From contig NW_017265137.1 of assembly GCF_001638985.1 (NCBI RefSeq), positions 169,052-196,841 on the forward strand: a stretch of 27,790 nucleotides of DNA, written 5' to 3'. Made by a program: the position numbers and the translations under genes. The notes under the pieces were generated by a model. It did not search any database and was not told the origin of the DNA. It saw only the letters and a list, made by a program, of their open reading frames with translations. Below are positions 1-10,473 of this stretch, piece after piece. How positions within the stretch are numbered: position 1 is the stretch's first letter; every line of letters begins with the position of its first letter. This DNA comes from Phycomyces blakesleeanus NRRL 1555(-) (Eukaryota > Mucoromycota > Mucoromycetes > Mucorales > Phycomycetaceae).

Positions 1-122
1 CTTTTTTTTATTTTGTACAGAAACAAGTGGAACTGGGTCATTATATTGCTTATTAATTGATTCTAAGAGGTACAGATAAACATGATTTGAATTGTGGATT
101 TAATTATATTATCTCTGAAGCA

Positions 123-330
123 ATGCCGACGATCGTATTTTTTTTTTAAAAAAAAGGGTCACCGTCAAGATTTAACATCATGAATGTTGTTGAGAGTGGA
201 GGACGGGAAGATAGTAGAGTTTCCTACCAATTCTTCGTAAAGACCCTGTTTCAAAGCTTTCTGCCACTGACGGTGTTGCTTAGTAGTCGAATAATCTATA
301 CCTTGCTACTTCTGTGGTACGCTTCTCTGG
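123..330 (+). pseudogene. Decayed Tc1/mariner-like transposase C-terminus
   Basis: A less A+T-rich island. The plus-strand reading FFF-stop-KKGSPSRF, then NIMNVVESGG and VSYQFFVKTLFQSF, resembles the end of Tc1/mariner transposases, where a basic KKRG-type stretch is followed by a W/E-rich helix and a final CxxLVxSxPxR-like segment. The T10A8 run at 138-155 creates the in-frame stop. The same homopolymer pattern sits at the equivalent point of the other remnant at 27084-27101. The identification rests on pattern similarity by eye and is tentative. The upstream part (1-120) has no recognisable DDE motif. Confidence 0.4.
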
Positions 331-380
331 TATGTTTGCTACCCCTACTTAGGGATGAGATAAGGTGGCTGAGATGAACC

Positions 381-396
381 GGTGTAGTCTTACACC
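381..396. repeat. Small perfect hairpin
   Basis: GGTGTA-GTCT-TACACC is a 6-bp perfect stem with a 4-nt loop, inside the less A+T-rich island that follows the transposase-like fragment. It may belong to the end region of that element. Confidence 0.5.
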
Positions 397-485
397 ACGG
401 ATTATTACCATTCTCACATATCCTTCGCTACAAAGTCAGGCTCATGGGCGGAAGGAAATTGAGCAGTGTAATGCGGGAACAAAGA

Positions 486-2459
486 ACTTGTGGTCCTGGT
501 TTCTTCTTTTTTTTTATGTATATATTTAATAAATAAGTAAAGTCGTTTTTAAACTGTTATTGACTCTAGTAGAAAAATATGCGTTTAGTCATTATTTTTT
601 ACTTGATTGAAGAGGACAATGCTGTAATTAAAAGGGCTCGTCTATAATAAAGACTAATCCAGTCAAACAAATCTGAAGATTAACATAAAATAACATGCAT
701 ACTTTTATCTTTGTGTTAATCACTGCGTTTGAATGTATAGACTGTTGTTTGTCTATAAAGTCTATAAGAAAACTCAGAATATTTCTTGAGAATTCTGGTA
801 GTGCGATATATAGATATTACTGAATTTGGATAATCTAGATGGCCATTGTGAATAGCATGTATTTTAATGAGACAAAGAAAAAGAGGGATATGAGATAAGG
901 AATAAAGAAGTGTGTGGAGGGTTGAATACACAAGTAAATGTCCTTGTTGTATTTACACAGATTGTGCACAAAAAAAGGTTTGATTTGGATGGATTTATGA
1001 AACAAGGATTATTATCTAGAAACCTTTTTGTACTTTGATTATCAGTGAATGATCAATACTCTCAATTTGTTATTGCATACTCATATGCGCAATTATATTT
1101 ACAGTCCAAATATAACCTGAATTCTAATAAGAAGAGTGGAAAAGCAGTATTGGTACAGTACAAAATACATCCTTCAATATTTTGTATATAAAAGTAATTT
1201 TTCAAAGATATACAGACAGTTTTTATATTGCAGTTCTTAGAAATAAGTTGACAGTGGTAGGGTATGTTGCGTAAGCGAGACATGAAATTCATAAAATAGA
1301 TGTATCAGCCTTTTAAATTACATAAAGTGGAGTGGAATTTCGATACTCGCCGGTTATTACAGTTAATTCATTGATAGCGTTCAACCTGTTCAAAAACAAG
1401 CTCATTTTCGTAATACTTGCTCAAACTTGCGCTATACAAGCGAGCTTGTTTAATAATAGAGGATTCTCGATATGTCTTGTGTGTCTAATAATGAGGATAT
1501 TTTCTCTTTTTATTATATAGATATAAAAAAATCCGTGAAATATATCTTACAAACATTTTTAGGGCAAAAAAAAAGAGATATAACTCATAAAATAATATGG
1601 TTTTGTTATATCAATGCACTATTTCTGAGACTATGTATGCTATATAAGTAAAGGTTAATATGTTTGTATTATGTATTATCATTTACTTGAAAAATACAAA
1701 TATATATGACTAGTATTCTAATATAAAAGTTAGATAATTGATGATCAGCCAGATATCGAATTAACATGATCTTCAAGCAAGTATACTGTAGACTCCACAT
1801 TATACCTCATTTGCTTATACAAAATGATAATTTCCTCAATCATCTAAAAGTCTGGTAGGTTTTTCTTATTCTTCTAAACAATTTATATTCCTTTATATGT
1901 GCTTGCACTTAAGGTTGAATGATACTTGGATATCAACTTTTGAAATATCCAAACACCCGATATCTTTATAATCGTATGGGTATATATGTATAGCCCTCGA
2001 GCACATTTTCTTTTAAAAAAGGCATACCTGGGGGTCCGGTTTCTTTTATCTTTCTGATAAAGCAAAATGTATCTATTCTGATTCACAATATTTGTTTCAA
2101 AATGTTTAGTTAATAAAACATCCCTCATCCTTCTCTCTCCTTCCTCTGTCACTTCATAAGAAGCTTAATGCCATTACTTCACCCTCTACATTTAATTTAT
2201 TATAAATTTTGTGTCTTTCTTGATGTCTTATATAAAAAAAAATAGTCATATAGAACTGCTTTAAATATATAAACTTGAAATCCTGATTTCTGTTTGAATA
2301 ATAATAAAACCATAATTTGCCGTATTGAAGCAGACTGTTATATTGGTATTTAGATAATTTGACTTTTCCTTTATTTATTTATTGACCCAAAAAAAACACG
2401 ACAAAATAAAACGAAAAAGAAAATTTTGATGTGTTTGTACTTTTCGATTACAATGCGAT
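486..2459. other. A+T-rich intergenic stretch
   Basis: No convincing gene. Apart from the inverted repeat at 1394-1451, I see only short A/T runs and weak ORFs whose translations are rich in Ile, Tyr, Phe and Lys, as expected from composition. Confidence 0.6.
1394..1451. repeat. 10-bp inverted repeat with nested repeats
   Basis: AAACAAGCTC (1394-1403) is exactly inverted as GAGCTTGTTT (1442-1451). The 38-nt loop contains further CTTG/CAAG pairs (around 1419-1441), so an elaborate foldback is possible. No gene is recognised here. Confidence 0.6.
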
Positions 2460-2587
2460 CTATGTGCAGAAACTGGTAAGCTTAATATTGATTTCCCTGA
2501 AAATTTCAGCTGCTGTGACTCCAAAGATACTAATGTCTGCTCCATCCAATGCCATTTCCAGCACATTAAAAGGGTCAATTGGGCTCC
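2460..2587 (-). other. Exon-like 3'-terminal segment of an unidentified gene
   Basis: On the minus strand a plausible acceptor (ATACATTAG, ending at 2588) is followed by 128 nt that read as two bases of a split codon, 41 residues and a TAG stop (2462-2460). The peptide begins SPIDPFNVLEMALDGADI and continues SIFGVTAAEIFREINIKL, a strongly protein-like amphipathic composition in a very A+T-rich region. AATAAA-type signals overlap in CAATAAATAAATAAA downstream on the same strand (about 2386-2372). No convincing upstream exon was found, so it may be the last exon of a gene with a long intron, or a gene fragment. The function is unknown. Confidence 0.35.
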
Positions 2588-5500
2588 CTAATGTATTTTA
2601 TACAAACATACACCCACACACAAAAAAGTTTCTTTATGCGTTCTCTCTTTATCTCTCTATACATACATACGCCTTTCTAATAGACTTTTTCTTTGTATTG
2701 TTTTGAAAAAAGTTGTTGCAAGGGGTTGATTTTCTCCCCTGATCTGTGTAACCAAGAAAGTCTTTCTTTTTTCTTTCTTTCCAGGGTGTCTTGTAATAAA
2801 ATGCATTATAAGATATAAGTGATTACGGCCTGATTTAATCAATTACTTCAAGACAAATTGATTCGGTGTGTCCAAGTTCTTGCTATTTGACTAAAGTATC
2901 ATTTCTCTTACTCTCACACCCACTCGAATTCTTTCACATTCTAAATAACCAACGATCAGATTTAGCTGTGGCACAACCGACCAAAGACTTGATTATCAGT
3001 TTTATTATTACAGTTCTCACGCACATGTGTGGGTCGACAGTTTCTTCCCAGGTACATCCAACTCTCCCCACAAATGATGTACGACCCAACCTGAGCAAAA
3101 TCAATATATGTATAGATATGTTTGCATCACATATAAAGAAAATAAGCAGAAAAGATTATTATTACTTTTTAGCTTTAATCTGATACTCAAATTTTAAGTT
3201 TTTAGTGTAATGAAGAAATGAAAAATAAAAATAATGAAAATAATGGTTCAATATCTGCTGTTTTTTACTTCCTCCCTTGTCACCAAAAAAAAAGGCGGAG
3301 ATTTAGATATGAAAAAAAGGGTTGGAATACCAAAAAGACAATAGAGTTAGATTTTCCTATCAGATTTTCCTACAATGAACATCTAACCGTGAAAAAAAAC
3401 GTTATACTAATAATAATAATAATAATAATAATAAAAGAAAAAGAAAAATAGGAAGAATAAGAAGAATAATTTAGATTTCTTTCTTTCTTTTACTAGGCTA
3501 ATATATGCGCTTAATAAGCCAGGAAATAAGCACAGAAAACTATCTCTCTGTATATCTTTTTTGTATACATATATACATATAATTACACTCTGTATATTCC
3601 TATTGTAATAATATCTTTTGCCTTTAATCGGCAGTAAAGAGGTCTATGTTTTAACCAAGAATACCATTATACTTGTGTGTGCTTGTGTGTGCATATAGTA
3701 AATATATGAAAAAGAAGAAGAATGATAAAATCTTAATTACTCCTCAAGAAAAGATTTCCCTATTGATATATTTTAGTGTCAAAAAGACCCTTTTTTTTCT
3801 GTTTTGGCTTATATCTAAAGTTTTATGACAATCCGACACAATTGATATAAATATTTTTGGTAGATCTTGACTTGACTTGAATACAATAAGTCCCGTTATA
3901 TTCTACTCTATATCACAACCTCAATTTAAGAGACTGAAAAAATTAATATACACATAGTATATATTATATATTGCTTTTTTGTTTTCTATCAAGTATAATG
4001 ATATATTTAAGCTTGCTTATTACAAAGTAACAAATACCTAAAAAAAAACATCAGGTCTGGCAAAAAGGTAAATAAACCCTTGATAATGTTGAACAGAGCC
4101 AAGAATCACTGCTATTCTTGTATTTCAGACTAATAAACCTAAAAGAAAGAGAAAATAAGCAAAAAGTAAAAAATTGGAAGTACAAAAAAGTCAAAATAAG
4201 GTAAAATAGAGTAAAATAGAAAAAGAAAGAAAGAAATATTGTTCTCAATATGCAAAAAACAGCAGTAAAATAATAGTAATAATAATATACCCTTCACAAT
4301 ATATAGATATATAATAATAAAAAGTATTAATGCCTTTTTGATATATGTGTAATAGTTGGTTGTGGTGTTACACCATTTGCTTCAATTATATATAACAAAT
4401 ACAGATATACTACTATGATCAAATTAAACAGCTCACAAATATTGGGAAATACTTGGTAAAAATTAGCAGAACAATGAGTTTTTTCTGTAATGACCTCAAT
4501 TGACCCTCCAAAAAGAAGAAGAAGGAGAAGGAATGTGTGTACATGTGTATATGTGTACTTGTGTGTGGGTGTCTACTATCATTTTGCTCTTTTCAATTGA
4601 TCAAAATAATAATTATAGTATAATAATCAGTGATCAACTATCAATGATCCGACTGTGATTGATTGATTGATTGACTGATCATTAGATCATTAGATTATTT
4701 GAATTGATCCAAAATAATATAGTTTCACCCAACATTTGCTTTAATGGGCATATATACAAACACATAATATTATTAATATTAATATTAATATTTTCTTAAG
4801 CAATTATCACTAACAAATCACAGTGATTTTTTGCATTATTTATTCATTATTATTATTCAATAAAAAAAACACACTCTCACACACACATTTATAAAGATAA
4901 AATCAGTGACAACGATCACTATCAGATCCATGATTATTACTCTTATATATATATATATATATATTCAATGAGAAGTAATACATACATGGCACATGTTAAC
5001 CATGACAAATTAAGCTTAGATCCTTCAACGTCTCTTTAAAGTCAAGTAAAGTCAATCAAAAAGAAAGAGAATGTTTGGTTGCTTTGACTTCAAAATACTA
5101 AATAATACCAGTAAGATTCTCTGATATTTTTCTGATCCGGTTTTATTCTTTACTTTGTTTTTGATCCGACAAAGTGTATATTGTTTTCGTTACAATATAA
5201 ATATATACATTCTTACTATTAAATATTCATATATCCGTCTTACAAGGAAACCTATGAATCGTTACTTTTCTTTTTTTCCTTTGAAAATAAAGTTTCTTTC
5301 TTTCAAAAAATCTCTCTTTACTTGTAATTTAAAATATATACATAAAATATCCAAAAAAAAGTTTTCTATTATATTTTTTTTAAAAAGAAATTTTTTTTCT
5401 TTGGTTGCTCGGGTACGGAAACTTTAAAGTTACTCAACCACCTTAGTGTCACGTAACCTCTAAAAGCTTAAGGAAAGAATAGTTCTATGTAGAAAATATC

Positions 5501-5768
5501 ATTAATGGAATTTGAAAATAATGGTAGTAGTAATAAAATATAAAGTAAAGAGAGAGAGAAAGAGAGAAAGGCAGAGAGAGTTCAATGAGCGTTCAAGGCG
5601 ATCAATCAATTTGGAGTATTCTTGTTGAATCAAGAATTCGTTTTTTTTATTTTTTTTATTTTTTTGATTATCTCTGTGTTCACCATCAAGATCCCTGATA
5701 CACGCGAGCGTATCTGTACGCACTACTTAACGTTACATTACTGCTTGCCTTTACAGATAGAGCTTATT
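2588..5768. other. A+T-rich intergenic stretch with simple repeats
   Basis: No gene identified. The stretch contains TAA/ATA trinucleotide runs (about 3407-3434), GATT tetramers (about 4659-4677), a (TA)n run (4944-4964) and an AG-rich tract (about 5551-5580). A minus-strand open reading frame at 5723-5502 includes a coiled-coil-like piece, EFLIQQEYSKLIDRLERSLN, but it lacks an ATG and runs into the AG-repeat, so it is noted only as a possible fragment. Confidence 0.55.
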
Positions 5769-5868
5769 AAACTACACTAAGTTGCCCTACCCTACACTAA
5801 ATTAAACAAAACTAAACTAAACTGAATTACACCAAGCTAAGCTACATCAAGCTGTACCATACCAAACA
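5769..5868. repeat. 100-bp tract with 5-bp periodicity (NNNCT type)
   Basis: The tract divides into 20 consecutive pentamers without a slip, for example AAACT, ACACT, AAGTT, GCCCT, ACCCT, ACACT, then AAACT three times, and later AAGCT, AAGCT, ACATC, AAGCT. The first three bases vary while the last two are almost always CT, TT or CC/CA. This is a degenerate tandem repeat rather than a clean microsatellite. Confidence 0.8.
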
Positions 5869-6157
5869 GATTGTTATTTTGTCTTTAATAGGGCATAAAA
5901 TAATAATAAGGAGTAATAGTAAGAAGTACAAAGTTCTAGGAGAAATACATAGATCAAGATCATACTAGCGAAAGATAATAGTAATAAAAATCATTCCACA
6001 CCAACATCAGCATGTCCGAGAAGTTCAGTGTACCCTTACAAAAAATGATACACTCCGGAGTATTCAAATATATATCTATATACACATTGTTTTTTCTTTA
6101 TATTTTATTTTTGATTTATTGCGAATCACTTTTTTTTTAGTATTTTACTAGGGATCG

Positions 6158-6207
6158 TTTCTCCACTCAACTTCACTTTATTCTATTATACTCTACTCCA
6201 CTTTATT
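6158..6207. repeat. 50-bp tract with 5-bp periodicity (NNACT type)
   Basis: Ten consecutive pentamers: TTTCT, CCACT, CAACT, TCACT, TTATT, CTATT, ATACT, CTACT, CCACT, TTATT. It shares the 5-bp register and the ACT/ATT ending with the tract at 5769-5868. Confidence 0.8.
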
Positions 6208-6571
6208 TATTTATTTGTTTGTTTCTTTTTGCTTCTTCGTTGTCATGGAAAAAGGTCAGTGCTTCTAAATCGGGTGGAAGATTAGACGTGGTTAAGATGT
6301 GTAACTTAAAATGAGCGAATTAAATATTTTTATTTATATATACATATATATAAAAAAGATCACATCTGTCGCCGCTGAATAGCCAACTCTGAGTAAACCT
6401 TGCTACAAATGGAAATATCCTTTTTTTATTTTATTATCTGAAAGAAAAATCATCTCCGACTTCCTTTTCTCCCTCTACTTCTCTCTCTTTCTGTCTTGTG
6501 CGGAAATTAAAATATACAAAAAAAGGAAAATGCTCTGAAGAATTTTTTTTGCCTCACTCATTTTCTCCACC

Positions 6572-6580
6572 TTATCAGAT
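6572..6580 (-). promoter_or_regulatory. ATCTGATAA motif downstream of FTR1
   Basis: Exact match as TTATCAGAT on the plus strand. No gene could be assigned to it; it lies about 1.8 kb beyond the FTR1 stop codon. It may be a chance match. Confidence 0.25.
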
Positions 6581-7118
6581 CAAAATTAGATCAAATAAAT
6601 AAAAAAATCTTTGTACTTCTTGTACATGTTTGTTACCAGGATTTTTTTAAAAGTAATAATTGGGGACACAAAAAGAGTATTGAGTAGAATATATTCAGTA
6701 TCCTTTGTCTATTCACAAACTACAGGCAAAGAATAATATTAATGGTAATAATGAAGTAGGATAAACAACTAACAAGAGAAACTAATGAAAAGAAAATTAA
6801 TTAATTGGCCAATTGATTTAAATTAACTACAGTTCGAATATAAAATAAACAAGATCTTGAACTGAATATTATTAATAATAATAATAATAATAAAACTCTC
6901 CTCCACACATTTGACACAAGCATATATACATACATAGATATATAAATTTATATATATGTATATGTATATGTATATATAATTATAATACATTTAGAATTCT
7001 ATATCTTCGTTTTGTCTTACTAGCGGGAACTGGAGAAGAAGAAAAGTATATATATATAATTTTGAAACGTTACCATGGTTTCCTTTTAAATGTATTTTTT
7101 ATCCATTTAAAGAGAAAC

Positions 7119-7127
7119 TTATCAGAT
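7119..7127 (-). promoter_or_regulatory. ATCTGATAA motif downstream of FTR1, second
   Basis: Exact match (TTATCAGAT on the plus strand), 539 bp from the previous one and about 1.2 kb beyond the FTR1 stop. Another GATAA core is near 7142. No gene is assigned. Confidence 0.25.
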
Positions 7128-7623
7128 CATCCGGAATTGAAAGATAATCATGTCAGATCGGCGATTGAAAGCGAATAAAAAGAAAAAAAAAAGCTGACAC
7201 AAGAAATGGGAGAGAGGGAGAGGAAGAGGGAGAAATCATACCCGAAATGAATAATATTATTTTAAAATTTCATAACAAATACAGTAGATAACCTATCTAC
7301 ATGCATTATGAATAATTTCTAAGACGCAATAATCACACTACAAGGCAAGGCAAGATAATAAACTCTGTGCTATATTATACAATATCCACTTTTTTATTTA
7401 ATTGAAAACTTTGAAAATCCAAGGTCCAAAATTCAAAAGAGAAGGAAAGAAAAGCTATGTGCTATGTGTGCTAAACACCTTTAGCAGAAACAGCAAAAAA
7501 TTAAATAAAGATTTGCCCTTTGAGATCTTTGATTTTGATTATTTTTTTCTTTTATCAAAGTTTCATGATTAATGTGTATACACATACATACACATTTTAT
7601 ATTGTAAAATAAAAATAAAATAA

Positions 7624-7694
7624 GTCAAAATCAAAATCAAAGTAAAAGTAGAAATCAAATAAAAATCAAAGTTAAAGTCAAAGTCAAAGTCAAC
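7624..7694. repeat. Degenerate hexamer tandem array (RTCAAA)
   Basis: About twelve units of GTCAAA/ATCAAA/GTAAAA in tandem with a single 1-base slip near 7660-7664, ending in GTCAAA, GTCAAA, GTCAAC. The last three copies are nearly identical, so the array may have grown from its right end. Confidence 0.75.
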
Positions 7695-7732
7695 CTTGAA
7701 TACAGCTCATATACACACACATAGAAAGGGAG

Positions 7733-7733
<1 letters not shown>

Positions 7734-7761
<28 letters not shown>
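7734..7761. repeat. (GAAA)7 microsatellite
   Basis: Seven uninterrupted GAAA units. Confidence 0.95.
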
Positions 7762-7763
<2 letters not shown>

Positions 7764-8183
7764 GATATTCCGGCTATTTGCATATTTTGTGTATTTGATT
7801 ATTATTTATATATATACATACATGTTTTATTCACCAGCACACACACACACACATATATATATATTTAAAAATGGAATAAATATTTATTATAATTATTATT
7901 TAAATAAATAAACAAAGTATAAGAGATATAGAGAATAAAGGACTCAAAAATATGCTGACTATTAGGATCATTCTTAAAGAAGTAGTACTCAGACAGAGAG
8001 ACAAACAGACAGAGAGATATTGAGAGAGAGAATATATATTATATACAGTCGAGACTCGAGTAATAAAGGTAGCAAAAACTTTTATCGTAGAGCACCCAGA
8101 CCAACAAGCCAAGGCTGCGAATAGAGTATTAAGTAAAGGGAGAGAATATATAATGAAACAACATTGTATGAGTGATGAAAGAT

Positions 8184-8200
8184 AGAGAGAGAGAGAGAGA
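8184..8200. repeat. (AG)n microsatellite
   Basis: Uninterrupted AG repeat in the region 3' of FTR1. A run of ATA/ATAG trinucleotides follows (about 8233-8280). Confidence 0.9.
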
Positions 8201-8334
8201 TAAAGAAGAGGGTCGCGGGAGAAATATATGAAATAATAATAATAATAATAATAGTAAATAATAATAATAGTAGTAGTAATAGTTAAAAAAGACTAATTAC
8301 TTTTTTTTTGTTGTTTGCTTTTAGGCAAGGATTT

Positions 8335-9501
8335 TTAAGCCTTGATTGTGGTGGTCTCAATCTTCTCGTGCTGGACATGACCTTCAAGATCATCCTGGTT
8401 CTTGCCAATAATAACACCATCGGAACCGACATAGTTTCTGGCGTTTTCGAGGGCTTCATCACCATCGTTCCATTCACCGCGCTCGACTCTGAGAATGGCA
8501 TCACGCTTCTCCTTGAAGTGCATGAAGACGAGGGCACCGGCAACAAAGATCCAGTAGAGACAGTACATGATGATGGTACCAATGGTAGCAGTGTTGTTCC
8601 AGCCCAAGATAGCGTTGAAGATCTGGTAACCACCGTTCTCACCAGCGTTGTACTCTGGGTCTCCCCAGGAGACGTGCCAGACAGCAGTTGTGACCTTGTA
8701 AGCAATGGTGTCACCACCCTCACCACCGATAACCTTGTTCCAGGCGTACTGCTCGAAGTAACCGACGCACTTGGCCATCAGACCGGCAGCGACCAAGTAA
8801 AGGATGATAGTAGAGACGACGAAGAACCAACGGAGCTTGAGGAGCGAGCCACCACGGTAGATGATTACACCAACGAGACAACCGCAAATGAGACCCATAA
8901 TGACAGCAATAGGAATAGACTTTGCCTTTACATCAAGAGCAACCTGAAAAAATAAAAATAAAATATTAATAAAAAATATTCAAATATTTAAAAATACTTA
9001 AAAAATACTTACACCACCGATGAAAATAACAGCTTCGAGACCTTCTCTGAGAAGGGTAATGAATGGCAAGAAGAAGAAAGAGTAACGCTGAAGCCACGCA
9101 CGGGCACCCTTTTTCTTCTGTTCGGCTTCCATGGCAATTGCGAGCTTAACCTTCCACTTTTCCTGCATGCGTTCGGTTCTCAACATGGCCAAGCCCATGG
9201 CGGTAATCATAAGTCCAGCAATAAGAGAGAAAACACCTTCCCAAATCTCTTCGGATGAACCCCAGAGATCGTTAAGGACGGTGTACCAGACAGCAATGAA
9301 GGCAGCACCAATACATATACAAATAAATAGACCAATAGCACTTCCGATCCAGACTTGGTTGCGAAGTTTCTTGTAGACAGCGGTTCCGGGCTCAAAGACC
9401 TTTCTCAAGAATGAGAGCAAGACAGAGACAATGATGGCAGCTTCGGTCGTCTCACGAAAGACGATGAAGAAAATCGGGACATTGAAAAGATCCTCCGACA
9501 T
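8335..9501 (-). CDS. FTR1: High-affinity iron permease, Ftr1 family (one intron)
   Basis: Plasma-membrane permease that takes up Fe(III) delivered by a partner multicopper ferroxidase. The exons on the minus strand are 9501-9013 and 8943-8335. The 69-nt intron (9012-8944) starts GTAAGT and ends TTTCAG, and splicing joins the frames exactly, giving 365 aa, the usual size for fungal Ftr1. Visible landmarks are the first iron-binding motif RETTE (residues 16-20), the second motif REGLE (152-156) in FITLLREGLEAVIFIGG, and WEGVF near residue 88, where yeast Ftr1 also has a functional glutamate. About seven hydrophobic segments are seen, near 8-31, 50-73, 87-107, 141-163, 173-192, 201-223 and 283-303. 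A hydrophilic, lysine-containing tail of about 60 residues follows and is probably cytosolic. The start is the ATG at 9501; residues after it align directly with the family N-terminus. The gene diverges from the ferroxidase gene at 11028. Codons are biased to C-ending. No defects are seen. Confidence 0.96.
8944..9012 (-). other. FTR1 intron
   Basis: A 69-nt phase-0 GT-AG intron. The donor GTAAGT is at 9012-9007 and the acceptor CAG at 8946-8944, after a T-rich tract. Reading through it would stop or derail the protein after the GG following REGLEAVIFI. Removing it restores GG-VALDVKAKS, as expected for the family. No perfect TACTAAC is present; a TTAAT-type sequence may be the branch site. 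Confidence 0.92.
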
Positions 9502-10026
9502 TTTTCGATATGTTGTTGTTTTAGCAACTAAAAGTTTCTAACTATTTTTTTGTATTCCTTTTTTATATTCTTCCTCTAAATGACTTATGAGAAAAGAATA
9601 AGCAAAAAGTATATATTAAATAAGAAAGAAAATAAAAGAAGTTGATAAAGAACAGAAAGTAAAGAGAAAGGAAGAAAGAGTTGCAAGAAGAAGAAAAACT
9701 GAAATCGAGAGGAATTAAAGACAGATATTATAAGCACCAGAGAACTTATGGGCAAAATTTTATTTTTTTTTGAAATAAAGACAGGTTTGAACTATAGAAG
9801 AGGAGTTCAAATTACTGATATTCTATCCTTCTTCTCGCTATGTCCTCTTTGTATCCTTTGTGGATCGGGAACACCGATGTTGTATCAAAAGGGAAAAACA
9901 TATCTGTATATTCTATTTTACTGCTAGTATTACTATTTTTTGTTGCGGCTCTATATTCTCACGAATTTTTTTTTTTTTTTTTGAAAAATTGAAATCAAGG
10001 TTTTTTTTTTTAACAAAAAAAAACTG

Positions 10027-10035
10027 TTATCAGAT
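10027..10035 (-). promoter_or_regulatory. Iron-GATA repressor motif ATCTGATAA, site 1
   Basis: The plus strand reads TTATCAGAT, the reverse complement of ATCTGATAA. This matches the ATC(T/A)GATAA consensus bound by iron-sensing GATA repressors of the Fep1/SreA/Urbs1 family. It lies about 525 bp upstream of the FTR1 start. Binding is inferred, not shown. Confidence 0.65.
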
Positions 10036-10135
10036 TCAATATTTTTTTAATCAGTAAATTTGATCAAACCACAACTCCGGTTCGTATAACCTGAGTCATC
10101 TTTTTGTACCTAAAGGAAAATTAACTGGGTTATTT

Positions 10136-10205
10136 TCTGTACTGTAGTGTACTGTAGTGTATTGTAGTTTACTGAAATACAATACAATACACATAAAATA
10201 AAATA
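10136..10205. repeat. 5-bp-periodic tract with a 10-bp inverted repeat, in the shared promoter
   Basis: The tract can be cut into successive pentamers of the form NNGTA (CTGTA, CTGTA, GTGTA, CTGTA, GTGTA, TTGTA), then ATACA units and finally AATAA units. The 10-mer GTGTATTGTA (10157-10166) is exactly inverted as TACAATACAC (10183-10192) with a 16-nt loop, so a hairpin or cruciform is possible. It lies between GATA motifs 1 and 2. Confidence 0.75.
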
Positions 10206-10464
10206 AAAAATATTTGCAAAGTCAATGGGATTAAAGGGACGGCCCTGATATTGTTTGCACAACAGACATTTTTTATTTTACATTACACTATATACATATT
10301 TTAGTGTGCAGGCAAACAACCCGGGATTGATATCCAATGAATGAGAAGCTTTCCTTTCCGATATTGGAAACTTTTATATATAAAATATATAAATTACATC
10401 TATGTATCCATGTATGTATCTATGTGTAGTATATACGTTCTAGTGTCATTAGTGGCGCCATGTT

Positions 10465-10473
10465 TTATCAGAT
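10465..10473 (-). promoter_or_regulatory. Iron-GATA repressor motif ATCTGATAA, site 2
   Basis: An exact reverse-complement match (TTATCAGAT on the plus strand) near the middle of the shared promoter, about 555 bp from the FET3 start and 960 bp from the FTR1 start. Confidence 0.65.

Larger units (their letters stand above)
6208..8334. other. Intergenic region 3' of FTR1
   Basis: No supported gene. It holds the hexamer array, GAAA, AG and ATA microsatellites, TA-rich runs near 6930-6980, and two ATCTGATAA motifs. The part nearest 8335 should include the FTR1 3' untranslated region; a precise polyadenylation site could not be fixed. Confidence 0.55.

Noticed and set aside
3218..3451. A 77-aa ORF ending in a poly-Ile/Lys stretch
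   Set aside because: The end is a TAA/ATA microsatellite and the rest has no recognisable feature.
7696..7911. A 71-aa ORF spanning GAAA and AC/AT microsatellites
   Set aside because: Almost the whole translation comes from simple repeats.
8308..8955. A 215-aa plus-strand ORF over FTR1 exon 2, and a minus-strand 147-aa ORF in another frame (8283-8726)
   Set aside because: Both are shadows of FTR1 exon 2, which carries membrane segments and continues the family sequence across the intron.
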